From the NCBI GenBank assembly GCA_029204225.1, contig CM055107.1:28915410-28979409 (forward strand): a DNA stretch of 64,000 bases. Direction: 5' to 3'. The notes under the pieces were generated by a model, which was not told the DNA's origin, ran no database searches, and saw nothing but the letters and a program-made list of their open reading frames with translations. Of the stretch, positions 11,779 through 22,779 are shown piece after piece. Each line of letters opens with the position of its first letter. The stretch's first letter is position 1. This DNA is from Diphasiastrum complanatum. Its lineage: Eukaryota > Streptophyta > Lycopodiopsida > Lycopodiales > Lycopodiaceae. The position numbers and the translations under genes are program-made.

Positions 11779-12223
11779 CACTAGCTCCAAAATCTTTGTC
11801 GTTCTATAGGAGTCCTTGACAAAAGGAGTATGTGACATCTTACCCTTTATACATGCATCACAAGTCATTGAACTGGTTGCATTCGAGATGCTCACCCCTA
11901 TGATTGCTCCATGATGGCTTTCTTGATATAGTGCCATTGAATTTATATGGCATAGTCTCATGTGCCATAGAATATTTGACGAATCATCATGGGTTTGATG
12001 CACTTGATCTGCAGGTAGGTATACCTTCAAGTGATACAGGTTGTCTTTTCTTCTACCTTGAGTAACCAGTGTACTGGTGCTTGCATCAACAACATTGCAT
12101 GCTTCGTTTGAGAACGTTACACGCATCCCTACATCAACTATTCTTGCCACTAATAGCAAGTCCTGCTACAATGTAGGCACAAATAGAACGTCTTCGAGTC
12201 GTTTGTCTCAGTCATTTGTGTTG
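11779..12223 (-). pseudogene. Copia protease/GAG-pre-integrase fragment
   Basis: It matches 23957-24410 closely. Motifs include MRVTFS, DASTSTL and ILWHMRLCHINSM, where LWHRRLCHMNSM in the longer copy is the zinc-binding start of integrase. CDACIKGKMSHTPF completes the HHCC region. About 445 bases are recognisable; homology stops sharply at both ends. Confidence 0.85.
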
Positions 12224-12860
12224 ATCATTCCTACAATCCTCCGGAATGTAGACAAACATTGCTGATCTACGTTATAGATTAATACAACATTCAACAAAAT
12301 TGAACCTGTATGCGAAATTGATGAAACAAGAAAATGAGATACACGAATAATAGCAGACAATAATTCATTCGAGATTAGACAAAATTCAGAATAATATGCA
12401 TGATAGCTACAATATCATCTATTGATCCTCTTGATTTTGAGCATTGTGTGAATACTCACACATCGCATTGGCGTGAGAGAAATAATGTTCTCCCACGAAT
12501 AGTGTCTCGCTTACTAGCGGACTTCTTGGATCTATTGATTCTCTTACAAAATTGTCTCGCTCACAAGCGGCCTTGTATTCTATAATTTTCGTCTATCTCT
12601 ATGTGTTTGATGCATCTAGCAAAAATGTATATATTTCGCGAACTTTTTCATGTCGCTTCGAGTAACATTCCTGATCAGACAAATTAAACATCTATAACTA
12701 ATCATGGATTACAAGAGTGGTGGATCAGCCACATCCTAAAGCTCTTTTGTTGATGTCACCATATCAAATCAAGGATTAGTACTTCGTGATGTTCGCAAAC
12801 ATTTTTGCTTCGTGTCTTTTCATCAAATTGAGAGTTGAAAGCAAGCAAATCTTTGGTAAT
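12224..12860 (-). repeat. Possible diverged copia LTR
   Basis: Read on the minus strand, parts resemble the LTR at 26853-27810: TTTCGCATACAGGTTCAAT and a later CGTAGATCAG echo TTCGCACACATATTGAAT and CATAGATCAG there. TTCGCGAA also occurs at about 12637. Position next to a fragment of the same family supports an old LTR, but the resemblance is weak and the ends are unknown. Confidence 0.3.
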
Positions 12861-15560
12861 AGAAACATTTTGTTTCTTTAGAGTCTGCGGAGTAAGAAGT
12901 GCTGCAACAAGAAGTGATTGATTTTTTCATACCAGGCCTTGGGAGCTTGCTTAAGACCATATAATGCCTTATGCAATTTGCATACCAAATGCTCCTTGCC
13001 TTGAAGGACGTAAGCTTCTGGTTGATAAATAAATATGTCTTCTTGTATATATCCATGAAGGAATGCCATCTGGACGTCCATTTGGTGAATGTCCATATCT
13101 TCTGCAGTAGCTATAGCCAATAAGGTACAAATAGACTGATGTTTTACCACTGGACTAAAGGTCTTAGTATAGTCTATCACATATACTTGTTCAAATCCTT
13201 TAACCACCGGTCTAGCTTTTCATTTAGATATTGATCCATCTGGTTTAAGCTTTAGCTTGAAGATCCACTTGGAGTCAATTGGTTTTACACCTGTAGGAGG
13301 ATTGACAAGACTCCAGGTCTTATTCTTCATTAGAGACTGATACTCAGCATCCATGGTAGCTTTTCATTTGTCTGCATCGGGCATTGACAGGGCTTTTGCT
13401 ATGGTGGCAGGTTCGTCATGATTGATGAAAGCTTGAGGGACAAAGTGATCAGGCTGCTGTTGTTGTCTTACAGACCTTTGAACTACAGGTGCATGAGCAG
13501 ACGATTCTCCTAGCATCTTGCGGTTGAACAATCATGGGTCTAGGCCCATCGACGGTAAGTGGAGCCATTGGGACGAACTCCGTTGTTTGAATAGTCATAA
13601 GTCGTTGCCTATCGATGGAGGGTGGAGCTATGGCATGCTCTTGCATTGGCTATTTCTGCTTGAATTTGTGATACTTGTCTTCAAGAAAGACAACGTCACG
13701 ACTGACTCAAATTTGGCTTGTGACAATATCGTATACATGATATGCTTTGTGTGATGTTGAATAGCCGATGAAGATGTTTTTGCAGCTTACTGGATCCAGC
13801 TTCTTCCTCAAATCAAACGACACTTGTGCATAGCAGAGACATCCAAAAATACGTAGGTGTTTCAAACTTGGTTTGTAGCCGTAGTAGGCTTCAAATGGTG
13901 TTTGGAATCAACTACTTTAGTGCTAGAGTAATTTTGCAGATAGTAGGCCATAGAGATCGCTTATGCCCAAAAGGCTTGAGGCAAATGCGTGTTGACTGTC
14001 ATGGATTGTGTAGCTTCCAACAATGTGCAGTTCTTCCATTCAGCTACTTCGTTCTGTTGTGGAGTGTAGCTCGTAGTAAATTGATGGTGCACACCACATG
14101 AAGATAGGTAGTCCTTCGTATCATTTGACAAAAACTCTCCCCTAAATCAGACCGTAGGGCAATGATCCTCTGACCAGTTTGATTCTCAACGTATTGCTTG
14201 AAATCTTTGACTAAATGCTTCTGACTTGCTCTTTATGAATATAATTCTGGTAAATCAGTATTAGTCATCAGTGAATGTAATAAAATACAGAGCTTGACCT
14301 AATGAAGGTACACTCATAGGACCACATAAGTCATTGTGTATCAGTGACAAAATGGACTTTGCCCTTTTGGCTTGTCCTCTTGAAAATTTAATTCTAGGTT
14401 GTTTCCCTACTAAGCAATTTTCACAGACAGACTGATTAGTTGTAGTAACAACGTTTATATTCATGTCCTTGACCATTTTGTTATGATACATATACAAGAT
14501 TGAATGCAGTTTAGACAACCTAATCTTTGATGCCATAAATTTGCATCTGAACAGCTCACAGAAAGTGCAAAATCGTGACTCTATATATACAAATTTCCTT
14601 CTTTGTAAGCAGAGAGGATTTCTTTTGACTTCTCATGTAGAATAGTACATCAACTAGTAGTGAACAAAGCTCTATAGCCCTGATCTGTGATCTTGCTAAT
14701 AGACAATAGGTTCTTTGTTAACTTCGGTACATAAAGTACACCATTAGGCTGCCTAGTGATGCCATTAGAGAATTGTAGTCGATTAGAGCCTTGGCCTTCG
14801 ACTTGATGTGAACTAGAGTCACCAAAGAAGATGTACTTTGATTTTGTGGCTGTGAGTGTAGAGAAGAGGTCTTTGCATGGCGCCATGTGCTGTTAAGCAC
14901 CTAAATCGAGATACCACTGATGGGCATCTCTACTAGGTTGATCTTGTACCATCGGCAGTTTATTATCATCTTGCAAACCTCTGACTGTGTCAGAGTTGCC
15001 TTCTTGTTGTTGCTGCATCTTTTTCCTCGCTTCATTGTGCTTGAGGATGCAACAGTCTTTGATGTCGAAGTTGGTTCTTTTGTAGTATCTACAAAATAGC
15101 TTGGTCTTGGACAATGATTGACTGTGCTGTTGTTGTTGTGGTTGCGATGATACTAGCTGTTCTGCCTTTGTCTTCTTATCCTTGAAGCCTTTATTCTTCT
15201 TGGACTACTGCTTGTTTGAGTAGAGTGCCATGGATTTGGTACTCGGTGTCGTAGACAAGCTTTTCCTCCTAACTTCTTCTTGCAACAGACTTGTTGTCAA
15301 TTTTTGGAGAGACAACGCATGAGTATTGCTAAGAAGCAAGTGTTGTTTGATACATGAGCAATTTGAGTGTCTTTTAGATTCAGGGATAAAATGGCAAGTG
15401 CTTTGCCATCCTTTGCTTCCCATGATGGAAGTAGTTCAGGTTCTATCGGTTTGGCTATCTTATCTGAGTTAGATTTACTCTCTGCGAGTTCGACAAAGGT
15501 TAATTTTTCAGATTTGTCAAAAAATAACCAGAACAGAGATTTTTTTTATCCAAAATAACA
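12861..15560 (-). pseudogene. Decayed copia element, gag to RT
   Basis: Reading downward from 15560: gag (WEAKDGKALAILSLNLKD at about 15400, like the gag at 39894), a degenerate zinc knuckle (CRYYKRTNFDIKDC), protease with DLGA for DSGA, protease tail (GVLYVPKLTKNLLSISKI), and integrase start (CENCLVGKQPR; IHNDLCGPMSV keeps the first Asp). Integrase and linker remnants between 13450 and 14250 carry many stops. RT follows (VDYTKTFSPVVK-like, MDVQMAFLHGYIQED, YGLKQAPKAWY), then homology ends at about 12880 before the YVDD box. Frameshifts and stops occur throughout. Upstream at about 15585-15594 the minus strand reads CCTATAAATAG, which could be the LTR TATA box. Confidence 0.85.
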
Positions 15561-16405
15561 CTGAAGAACCTTCGCCGCACGTACTATTTATAGGATCTGA
15601 TTTTTTAGATCTAGTCTCTGTCAAAATTTTGAGCAATTATGTTATAGTTTGATTTTGATTATGAGAGATCATTATTCTTAGAAGTGTCAACGATCACTCG
15701 ATCAAGATCAAAAATCAGAAATCTAATTATTTTCAAGGGATAGAGATTACAGATTTGATACTTCGTACTGCCTTTGAAAATTTTAAGCCAGTACTTGTAT
15801 CAACAATGTTTACAAAAACAATCTCCAGTTTATACATGTTTTTATGTGATATTGTAACATATATGTGTCATTTTTTCTTCTAGAAAAATGAGGCACATTG
15901 TGCACTGCCATATGTAACTACGTCCAGAAGTGATTAAACCACCACACTTGTGACAAAGAAACAAGTTTGCCTGTGAAGTGCGCATAGAATAACCACACTA
16001 GCAATCTGACAAAAATGAGTAATGTCTACCAAAATAAACAATCTCAATCCAAGGGAAAAAAAATAGTGTCTAAAGAAAACAAGCCTTTAGCATAACTTTG
16101 CAGTCGAACTAAGCCTTTGATTGAACTAGCAACTGATATGTCATTAAGGCTTTTAAATTAAGGAGTCTTACTACAACTCTAAGAAGAATGTTGCAATCTT
16201 ATATGTCCAATATGTACTATGTGACATGGATTGTTTAGTGAGTTTTCAAGCATAGAGAAGTGACGACATAATTATAGCAAAGCCATTACAGTCGAGTCGA
16301 GCTATAATCACCATTGAAACCGATAATAAGGGCATAAAAAAAATGCTTTCCAAAATAACTAAATGATTGGTGAAGCCTTTTTAGATCAATCATCGAATGT
16401 TTTTT
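15561..16405. other. Intergenic or LTR remnant
   Basis: AT-rich, no coding frame. The only signal is the minus-strand TATA-like CTATAAATA near 15590, which may belong to the LTR of the copia at 12861-15560. Confidence 0.35.
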
Positions 16406-16556
16406 TTCTACGCCTATGGTTTGGGTTACGGCCGATGGTTTGGATGGCAACCGATGGTTTGGGTCGAAGGTCAATGGTTTGGGTCGAAAGTTGTCAATAA
16501 CAATTAGCCAAAATTTTGGATGGCGGCCAATGGTTTGGGTGGAAGGCCAATGATCG
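16406..16556. repeat. Minisatellite, unit about 20 bp (TGGTTTGGGT)
   Basis: Five to six imperfect units of the form CGATGGTTTGGGTCGAAGG are visible, some with GGATGGC in place of GGGTCGA. The complement (CCAAATCATCGGCCG) also occurs at 20240-20275, 20420-20450 and around 28870-28950, so the motif is shared with the dispersed repeat family described below. Confidence 0.7.
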
Positions 16557-16559
16557 TAC

Positions 16560-16990
16560 AAATACGGTGTGGATTTAGGATTAGGGATGTCTATGGCTTA
16601 AAGCTACGTTTGTATGCTTAGGATGTAAGATTAGATTTAGGCTTATGGTTAGTTTAACTTAGGGTTTTTTGTTAAGTTCTGTTTAGGTTTTATAAATAAC
16701 TTAGCTTAAACATCTTAGGGTACTTAAGGTTATGTCTACAATTAGGTTTAAAATTAGGTTTATGGCTTAAGGCTACATTTAGGTTAGATTTAGGTTTTAT
16801 TTACGGTTAGTTTAAATTTAGCATTTTAGGGTTACATCTATGATTATATTTATGTATAGCTCTAAGATTAGGTCTCCAATTAGAGTTTAAGGTCTAGGGT
16901 TTTATGGTTAGTATCTCGGGTTAGATTAGGGCTAGGTTTATGGATAAGGCTACGTTTATAGCTCTGTGTGTGTCGAGGTGTTTGTGTGGA
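16560..16990 (+). repeat. Degenerate TTAGGTTTA-type simple repeat
   Basis: The stretch is filled with TTAGGTTTA, TTAGGGTT, TTAGATTTAGG and similar. It resembles the plant telomere unit TTTAGGG in composition but no perfect tandem run is present. The complementary pattern occurs at 47280-48330. Confidence 0.5.
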
Positions 16991-17525
16991 TACGTTTAGG
17001 GATATGCACTAAACACCCTAAACTCTTGATCACTCTACATGTAGGAGTTGCTACTTGGAAGACGCATAACTTTCATTCTACCATCTTACTTTGGATGTTT
17101 TAGTAATGTAAATTTCATTTTTAGTAACTCGGTTCTAGTTTTTAGTTGACCTTTTAGCAAGTGGTGTTTTTGGTTGTCAAGATATAAATACGTGTGATAA
17201 TATTAGAAACTGGAGCAAGTGCTTCCTCAAATTCATTGTTATACCTAATCAAAATTATCTTGGTCCAATTAAATCTTGGTTTTGAAACACTACAAAATGA
17301 ATTTATTAGTTTAGTGTATGCAAAGAAGATAGGTAGAATAAAGCTTAAAACCCCGTCTTAGGAAAAAACATGTATGTCATATGATTTGTATATGGCATGG
17401 GCATCATTAAATGTGGCTAACATCATAAAAATGAATTCTCCAAGTGGATCTCAAAGAATAGATAGCAATCAAAATGACTTAAATTTAGAGCCAAAGTGCT
17501 AAAAGAAATAACCCGAAAAAGAATA

Positions 17526-17815
17526 TTCCAACAAACACTCCCATATATATATATAAACTTATGTACAGTTTTGCGCATGTGCATGGGTGCACCCATGCGT
17601 CCTCCTCTCCTCACCCATGCATACACATTTTTTTCACTAAAAATGATGGGGAGGGAGATGCATGTATGGGTAGGAGCATGCATGACCCTCCTCCCCATGC
17701 ATACATATTGGCCACCTTTATTTTTCAAAACACTGTTTGCCCTTCAAAACACAGCCACACACACCTTTCGATTAACGACCCCTTTCTCTCTTTATTGACC
17801 ACCATGCATAATGAG
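17526..17815 (+). repeat. Dispersed repeat family, copy 1
   Basis: Shared landmarks with copies 2 and 3: TATATATATATAAACTTATG, a CATGGGTGCACCCATG palindrome, TCACCCATGCATACAC, AAAATGATGGGGAGGG, and TTCAAAACAC near the end. No coding capacity. It is followed at once by a CT microsatellite, as in copy 2. This copy lacks the upstream CGGGCATTCTTTACTAG part. Confidence 0.75.
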
Positions 17816-17816
17816 C

Positions 17817-17820
<4 letters not shown>

Positions 17821-17859
<39 letters not shown>
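17821..17859. repeat. (CT)n microsatellite
   Basis: About 19 uninterrupted CT units, directly after copy 1 of the dispersed repeat. Confidence 0.98.
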
Positions 17860-17863
<4 letters not shown>

Positions 17864-17909
17864 GCACACACACACAAAGTCAGATTGCGCTCTCTGTGTG
17901 TGTGTGCAT

Positions 17910-18153
17910 GATACTCTTCTTTCAATCCAATTCTTCTGGTCAGCGATGGGTGGTTCACTCTCATCTATCACACCAACAGTTTCAGAGTTGATAGAACATG
18001 TAACGGAGCAAGAATCAGTTCGCTCAGACAACATACAATAATCATTGAGGCCGCGATGGTCCAGGATTGCTTGTTGAATACATTCAGGTTGCACTACTCC
18101 TGAGCAATGGTAGCATCCACGCTGGCCCTCTTCCTCTTTTTCATAACCACAAC
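17910..18153 (-). other. Duplicated Cys-rich coding-like segment, copy 1
   Basis: On the minus strand an open frame of about 100 residues reads GQRGCYHCSGVVQPECIQ, then AILDHRGLNDYCMLSERT, DSCSVTCSINSETVG and IDESEPPIADQKNWIE. The frame remains open upstream to an ATG at 18208 and adds further Cys (QCQWCNLGCGY). The segment is repeated at 18382-18624 with mostly codon-compatible differences. I do not recognise it; a decayed exon or a host-derived fragment is possible. Confidence 0.4.
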
Positions 18154-18381
18154 CAAGATTACACCATTGACACTGATCACCGAGCTTATCTCTATCCAAG
18201 CTAGGCATTAAAGTCTCCTGAAAAGCTCAGGAAACTTGCATTTTGAACTTCCAGTACCATGGCAAAGATCACCATTGCTCAGCCCATGGGGATCAAAGCG
18301 TGTGTGTGGAACTCCCCCAAGTCTGAGTCCACATTTTTCATGCGCATGGGAGGAGTTCCTTGCTATTGTTTCCTACAATAG

Positions 18382-18624
18382 TGATAGTCTTTTAATCCAC
18401 TTTTCCTGGTCAATGATGAGTGGATCACTCTCATCGATTGCATCAACAGTTTCAGAGTTGATAAAACAGGTAACGGAGCAAGAAGCAGTTCGCTCAGACA
18501 ACAAATAATAATCGTTGAGGCCGTGATGGTCCATGATTGCCTGTTGAATACGTTCAGGTTGCACTACTTCTGAGCAATGGTAGCATCCACGTTGGCCCTC
18601 TTCCTCTTTCTAGTAACCACAGCC
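18382..18624 (-). other. Duplicated Cys-rich coding-like segment, copy 2
   Basis: Direct duplicate of 17910-18153, about 472 bases away. The minus-strand frame reads CYHCSEVVQPERIQQAIMD, HHGLNDYYLLSERTAS, CSVTCFINSETVDAIDE. Compared with copy 1 several Cys are changed (PEC to PER, DYC to DYY), and a stop lies upstream near 18610. One copy is probably dead, perhaps both. Confidence 0.4.
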
Positions 18625-19086
18625 GATGACATGAATGACTTCTTTAGGAGAGACGCTGGTTTAAGAAAACTGTAACAAACCTCTGCTCTCCCCTCAACAA
18701 AAACGACTCAGAAGACATGGTGCTATATGGAGTATTGAAAGAGGTAGCTCGAAAAGGATGGGCACCGATTTCACCCGAATCAAATGGACCTCTTGAAGCA
18801 ATGCAGGTGCTCCTTGTGAAGGCAACCTGCACCTAGGTTGTGAAGAAAATGAAACCGGTAACATTAGGATTTAGCTTCTTCTTACAGCTCACAACACTAT
18901 CTATGAGCTCCCAACTTCCAAACACGAGACCAACAAAATAATTACTACCATTGCGATACAAACTTGAAATACACCAACATATGCAAAGCCAATTACTGAT
19001 CGAATGGATAAGATCATCCGGTCCTTTGGATTTTCTGATCTCCCAGGTGACAATATGATGCTCCATTGGTTGCATGATCTCTATGT

Positions 19087-19088
<2 letters not shown>

Positions 19089-19125
<37 letters not shown>
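19089..19125. repeat. (CA)n microsatellite
   Basis: About 18 CA units. Confidence 0.98.
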
Positions 19126-19128
<3 letters not shown>

Positions 19129-19170
19129 ACATAAGGACAAATTGTGTGTCCATTCCTTAGTAGTAGGAGT

Positions 19171-19807
19171 AATCCCTCTAGGCCACAACAATGGCAGTAC
19201 TTCAATTAGTAGGCCAATGATCCAACAGTTCAGTTAGTTGTCAGCGATTCAACACTTGCTTAGGTGGTATTATGTAGGATCGCGATGGACTGCCTCATTT
19301 GTTTTGGCTTTCAATGATGCTGATTTACTCAAATGGAATGCTGTAGACTCAATGTTGGCACTCCTGCTCAGACATTGATAGTAGGCTCAAAGATGGATTT
19401 GTGTGTGTGTGTGTGTGTGTGTGTGGGTGCGTGCATGCATGCGTGTGTGTTTTTGCTTGCAAGTATTCTAGATGCTTGGACAACACCTCGAAAGGTGATC
19501 AGATCAATCGTAGTGGTGGTGTAAGGTGGAATCTCTGTAAGCTCCCAACGAGAATTGGCAAAAGGTTGAGCTGCGCAAATGTGAACATAGCAAATGTCTT
19601 ACATGTATTTAGATCGACATTGCATGGTTTGAGATGTGTTAGTATTTTATAGGAATTCAATGTATTCGCTCCATGCAGAGGATCTGTAAATTGATGTTAA
19701 ATTTCATGGATGGTTCTCTTCTAAGTAGGCTAATTAGTGCTGAATTTCTGTATCATGCGCATTCATAAATTGACTATAGAATGTCGACTAGGTGGGTGTT
19801 GGACATG
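19171..19807. repeat. Segmental duplication, copy 1 (partner 22065-22686)
   Basis: It starts TCCCTCTAGGCCACAA and ends GGTGGGTGTTGGACA; the partner has the same order with small indels. Both carry a (TG)n tract at the same internal place (19401-19424 here). No coding frame is shared between the two copies, so the duplicated unit looks non-coding. Confidence 0.85.
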
Positions 19808-19944
19808 TATTCTACACATAGAATGGCTTTGCATGTTTGTACGCATAAATAACTCAAAGTGGCTAATCTTTTGAAGTTTGCATTGCATGTGATTATAAGC
19901 CACATATTAAAATTTTCAAAATTAGAACATGGAATCCAAAACTT

Positions 19945-20385
19945 ACATATATTCTCACACATACACATACATGTACACACATTCTCACACATACACATAC
20001 ATGTACACATTGCACATGCACATGCATGTACAGACACATACATGTACACATGCACACACGTGTGCACACTCTCACTCATACATACACGCATGATAGATAT
20101 ATGCACTCTCATGAATACACACACATACATAAACACATACACTCACGTACATACACACACTTACATAAACACATACACTCATGTACATAAACACACATAC
20201 ATCGACCACCCGACCATCGACTTTTCCCCTAAACCATTGGTCGTCATCCAAATCATCGGCTGTCACTCGGATCACCGGCCTTCCATCAACAACGGACATA
20301 CCCACATACATGCACACATAAGAAAAAAATACATAAATAAATGTACACACACACACACACACACAAAAACACACACACCCTTTGT
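19945..20385. repeat. Alternating purine-pyrimidine ACATAC/ATGTAC minisatellite
   Basis: A roughly 29-30 base unit (ATTCTCACACATACACATAC plus ATGTACAC) occurs twice from about 19950 and then decays into CACATACA/TGTACA strings and a (CA)n run at 20345-20364. A 296-codon plus-strand frame across this tract (19859-20749) is a product of the repeat, not a gene. Confidence 0.8.
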
Positions 20386-20399
20386 ACTGTCGACTCAAA

Positions 20400-20776
20400 G
20401 ATGCGAGATCGACCACCATCCAAATCATCGGCCGCCACCTAGATCGGCCTCCATTGCCTGTCAACGACGGGCATTCTTTACTAGTCTATATATATATTTA
20501 AACTTATGTACACTTTTGTGCATGGGTATGGGTGCACCATGCATGCTCCTCCCCTCACCCATGCATGAGCTTTTTCTAACTAAAAAACTTGAGAAAGAGG
20601 ATGCATGTATGAGAAACATGATACATGGCACTCTTCCTCATGCATGCATGCATATTGGCCACCCTACTTTTTCAAAACACATCCATGCCCCTCAAAACAC
20701 AACCACCTTTCCATTAATGACTAACAGTCTCTTTCTCTCTCTTTATTAGCCACCTTTCCATTAAGGCATAGTGGGC
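20400..20776 (+). repeat. Dispersed repeat family, copy 2
   Basis: It begins with CCAAATCATCGGCCGCC units, then a stem-loop TGCCTGTCAACGACGGGCA at about 20457-20475, then TTCTTTACTAG|TCTATATAT, then the shared core (TTTAAACTTATGTACAC, CATGGGTATGGGTGCACC, TCACCCATGCATGAGC, TTCAAAACACA). It is followed by a CT microsatellite. The stem-loop followed by CTAG recalls a Helitron 3' end; see findings. Confidence 0.75.
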
Positions 20777-20802
20777 CTCTCTCTCTCTCTCTCTCTCTCT
20801 CT
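20777..20802. repeat. (CT)n microsatellite
   Basis: About 13 CT units, directly after copy 2 of the dispersed repeat. Confidence 0.95.
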
Positions 20803-21332
20803 TTGTGAGTCTCTCTCTCGTGCCATGGATTGCGTTTATGGAAAAATGTGACACATTACGAGCTTGGATCGAGACTCTATCTACTGTGACACATTACAAT
20901 CTTAGATCGCTGCTCAATGAATTCAAAAGCAGGAAACATGTCGAGCTGCAGAGGTTGATATATTGCACAAGATTCAGAAGCTGGCTAAGCTCTGGACAAG
21001 TATTAATGTGACCGATATCAGCACCAATGCCACACTACTCGCAATATCCTAAAGTTTGAGGTGAGAAACAATAGGATTAAGCTTGAGCAGAAGACCTAGA
21101 AGCTATCCGATCGCGCATGCGGTTGCTAGAATGGCCACTTTTTGCCGAGGAGCTTGTTGTGCCTACGTGCCAAATCTGCGTCTCATTAATGCTACTGTGG
21201 CTTGCCTCGCTGCCATGCTCCCTCCCTCCGTCCTTCCCGCAAAACGATGATCACGAAACAAAGGGAGAGAAAAACTAGCTGAGGTGGCAACGTTAATTCC
21301 AAATTATTCAACTACAAAGAAATTCCAACGCA

Positions 21333-21695
21333 ATGGCTGCTGATGCTGATGGAGTGCAGATCTACAATGTTAAACTCCTGAATAATGACATGGATGGAGC
21401 GCAGATCTGCAATGCTAAACTCCTAAATAATGACATGGAGGTAAAAAATGAAGGAGACCAAATCAAAAATTCGGGGAATATATCAGATGAAGGAAAATAT
21501 GGTAATAAATCTCAAACACATACTCTAACGCAAATACCTATAAAAAAGTCACTATTTTCAATACTGACACTGTCAAAACTCAACGAAAGCCCCTTAAAAC
21601 AGCACACTGATATTATATTTGTCGCTATCATCAACATAGATATTGTGAAGACTAAACTCAGTCCCCTTGAAGATCACACAAATAGAATCACATAA
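21333..21695 (+). CDS. Small ORF with in-frame 45-bp tandem repeat; doubtful
   Basis: A 120-codon frame opens with MAADADGVQIYN. A 45-base unit is repeated exactly in frame (21348-21392 and 21393-21437), giving DGVQIYNVKLLNNDM then DGAQICNAKLLNNDM. The remainder is lysine- and threonine-rich without motifs. No promoter, splice site or family match is visible. The in-frame repeat keeps the frame open, so the ORF may be fortuitous. Confidence 0.25.
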   Translation: MAADADGVQIYNVKLLNNDMDGAQICNAKLLNNDMEVKNEGDQIKNSGNISDEGKYGNKSQTHTLTQIPIKKSLFSILTLSKLNESPLKQHTDIIFVAIINIDIVKTKLSPLEDHTNRIT

Positions 21696-22064
21696 ATGTT
21701 GTTAAGTCAAAACCACATCCCCTCTAAACAGAATGTCGCTATTATCAACACATATACAGTCAAGACTACCTAATCGACACACTGATTTTCATTCATTCTA
21801 TAGTATCCAATCATAATGGCCAAACACACAAAGACATAAGCATAATATAAAAAAATAGAATGCTAAATTCTTGGTTCTCTTGATTCACGGTCTATTTATG
21901 CAGCAGGAGCATCACTGAAAGGAAAAATTCAAAGAAAGGAAAGTAGCCAGAATTCAGCACCTAGTGACAAAAGTGGTCGGGATTAGGATCAAAAAACTTA
22001 GCTCCAAAAAGACCAACTCTTTCAGCTCTCCTAGCCAGGGTGGAAGACTCCTAGTCAGCAATGA

Positions 22065-22686
22065 TATCCCTCTAGGCCACAATGATGGCAGTACTTCAGT
22101 TAGTAGGCCAACGATAGTTTAGTTAGCTGTCACAGTTAGCTGTCAACAATTACTTGCTTAGGTGGTATTATGTTGGATAGCGATGGACTGCCTCATTCAT
22201 TTTGGCTTTTGATGTGCTTATTTACTCAAATGGGATGCTGTAGACTCAATGTTGGCACTCTTGCTCAGAAATTGGTAGTAGGTTGAACGATGGATTTGTG
22301 TGTGTGTGTGTGTGTGTGTTTTTTTTTTGCTTGCAACTATTCTAGGTGCTTGGACAACAGCTTGAAAGGTGATCAGATCAATCTCAGTGGTCATGTAAGG
22401 TGGAATCTCTGTAAGCTTTCAAGGAGAATTGGCAAAAGTTTGAGCTATGCAAATGTAGACAATAGCAAATATGTCTTACGTGTGTTTAGATCGACATGTG
22501 TTAGTATTTGAAAGGAATTCAATGTATTAGATCCATGCAAAGGATCTGTTAATTGATGTTAAATTTCATGGATAGTTTTCTTCTAAGTAGGCTAATTATT
22601 GTTGACTTTTTATATCTGCAAGCAGAAGGTTAAAGTTGCGCGTTCATAAATTGACTATAGAGTGTTGACTGGGTGGGTGTTGGACA
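22065..22686. repeat. Segmental duplication, copy 2 (partner 19171-19807)
   Basis: Partner of 19171-19807, same orientation, about 2.9 kb downstream. The internal (TG)n tract is at 22297-22319, followed by a T run absent from the partner. A copia fragment begins shortly after its right end. Confidence 0.85.
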
Positions 22687-22779
22687 CACATCCAGTGGCA
22701 AGAACGGGTAGCACGCCAGTGTGTGGAGTTGCTTAAGGAGGCATTATTTGTGTAAGTTGTATCAGTTTCTGCATATGCA

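Noticed and set aside
19859-20749. 296-codon open frame on the plus strand
   Set aside because: It is kept open by ACACATACATGTACAC-type repeats and a dispersed-repeat copy; the product is low-complexity His/Thr.
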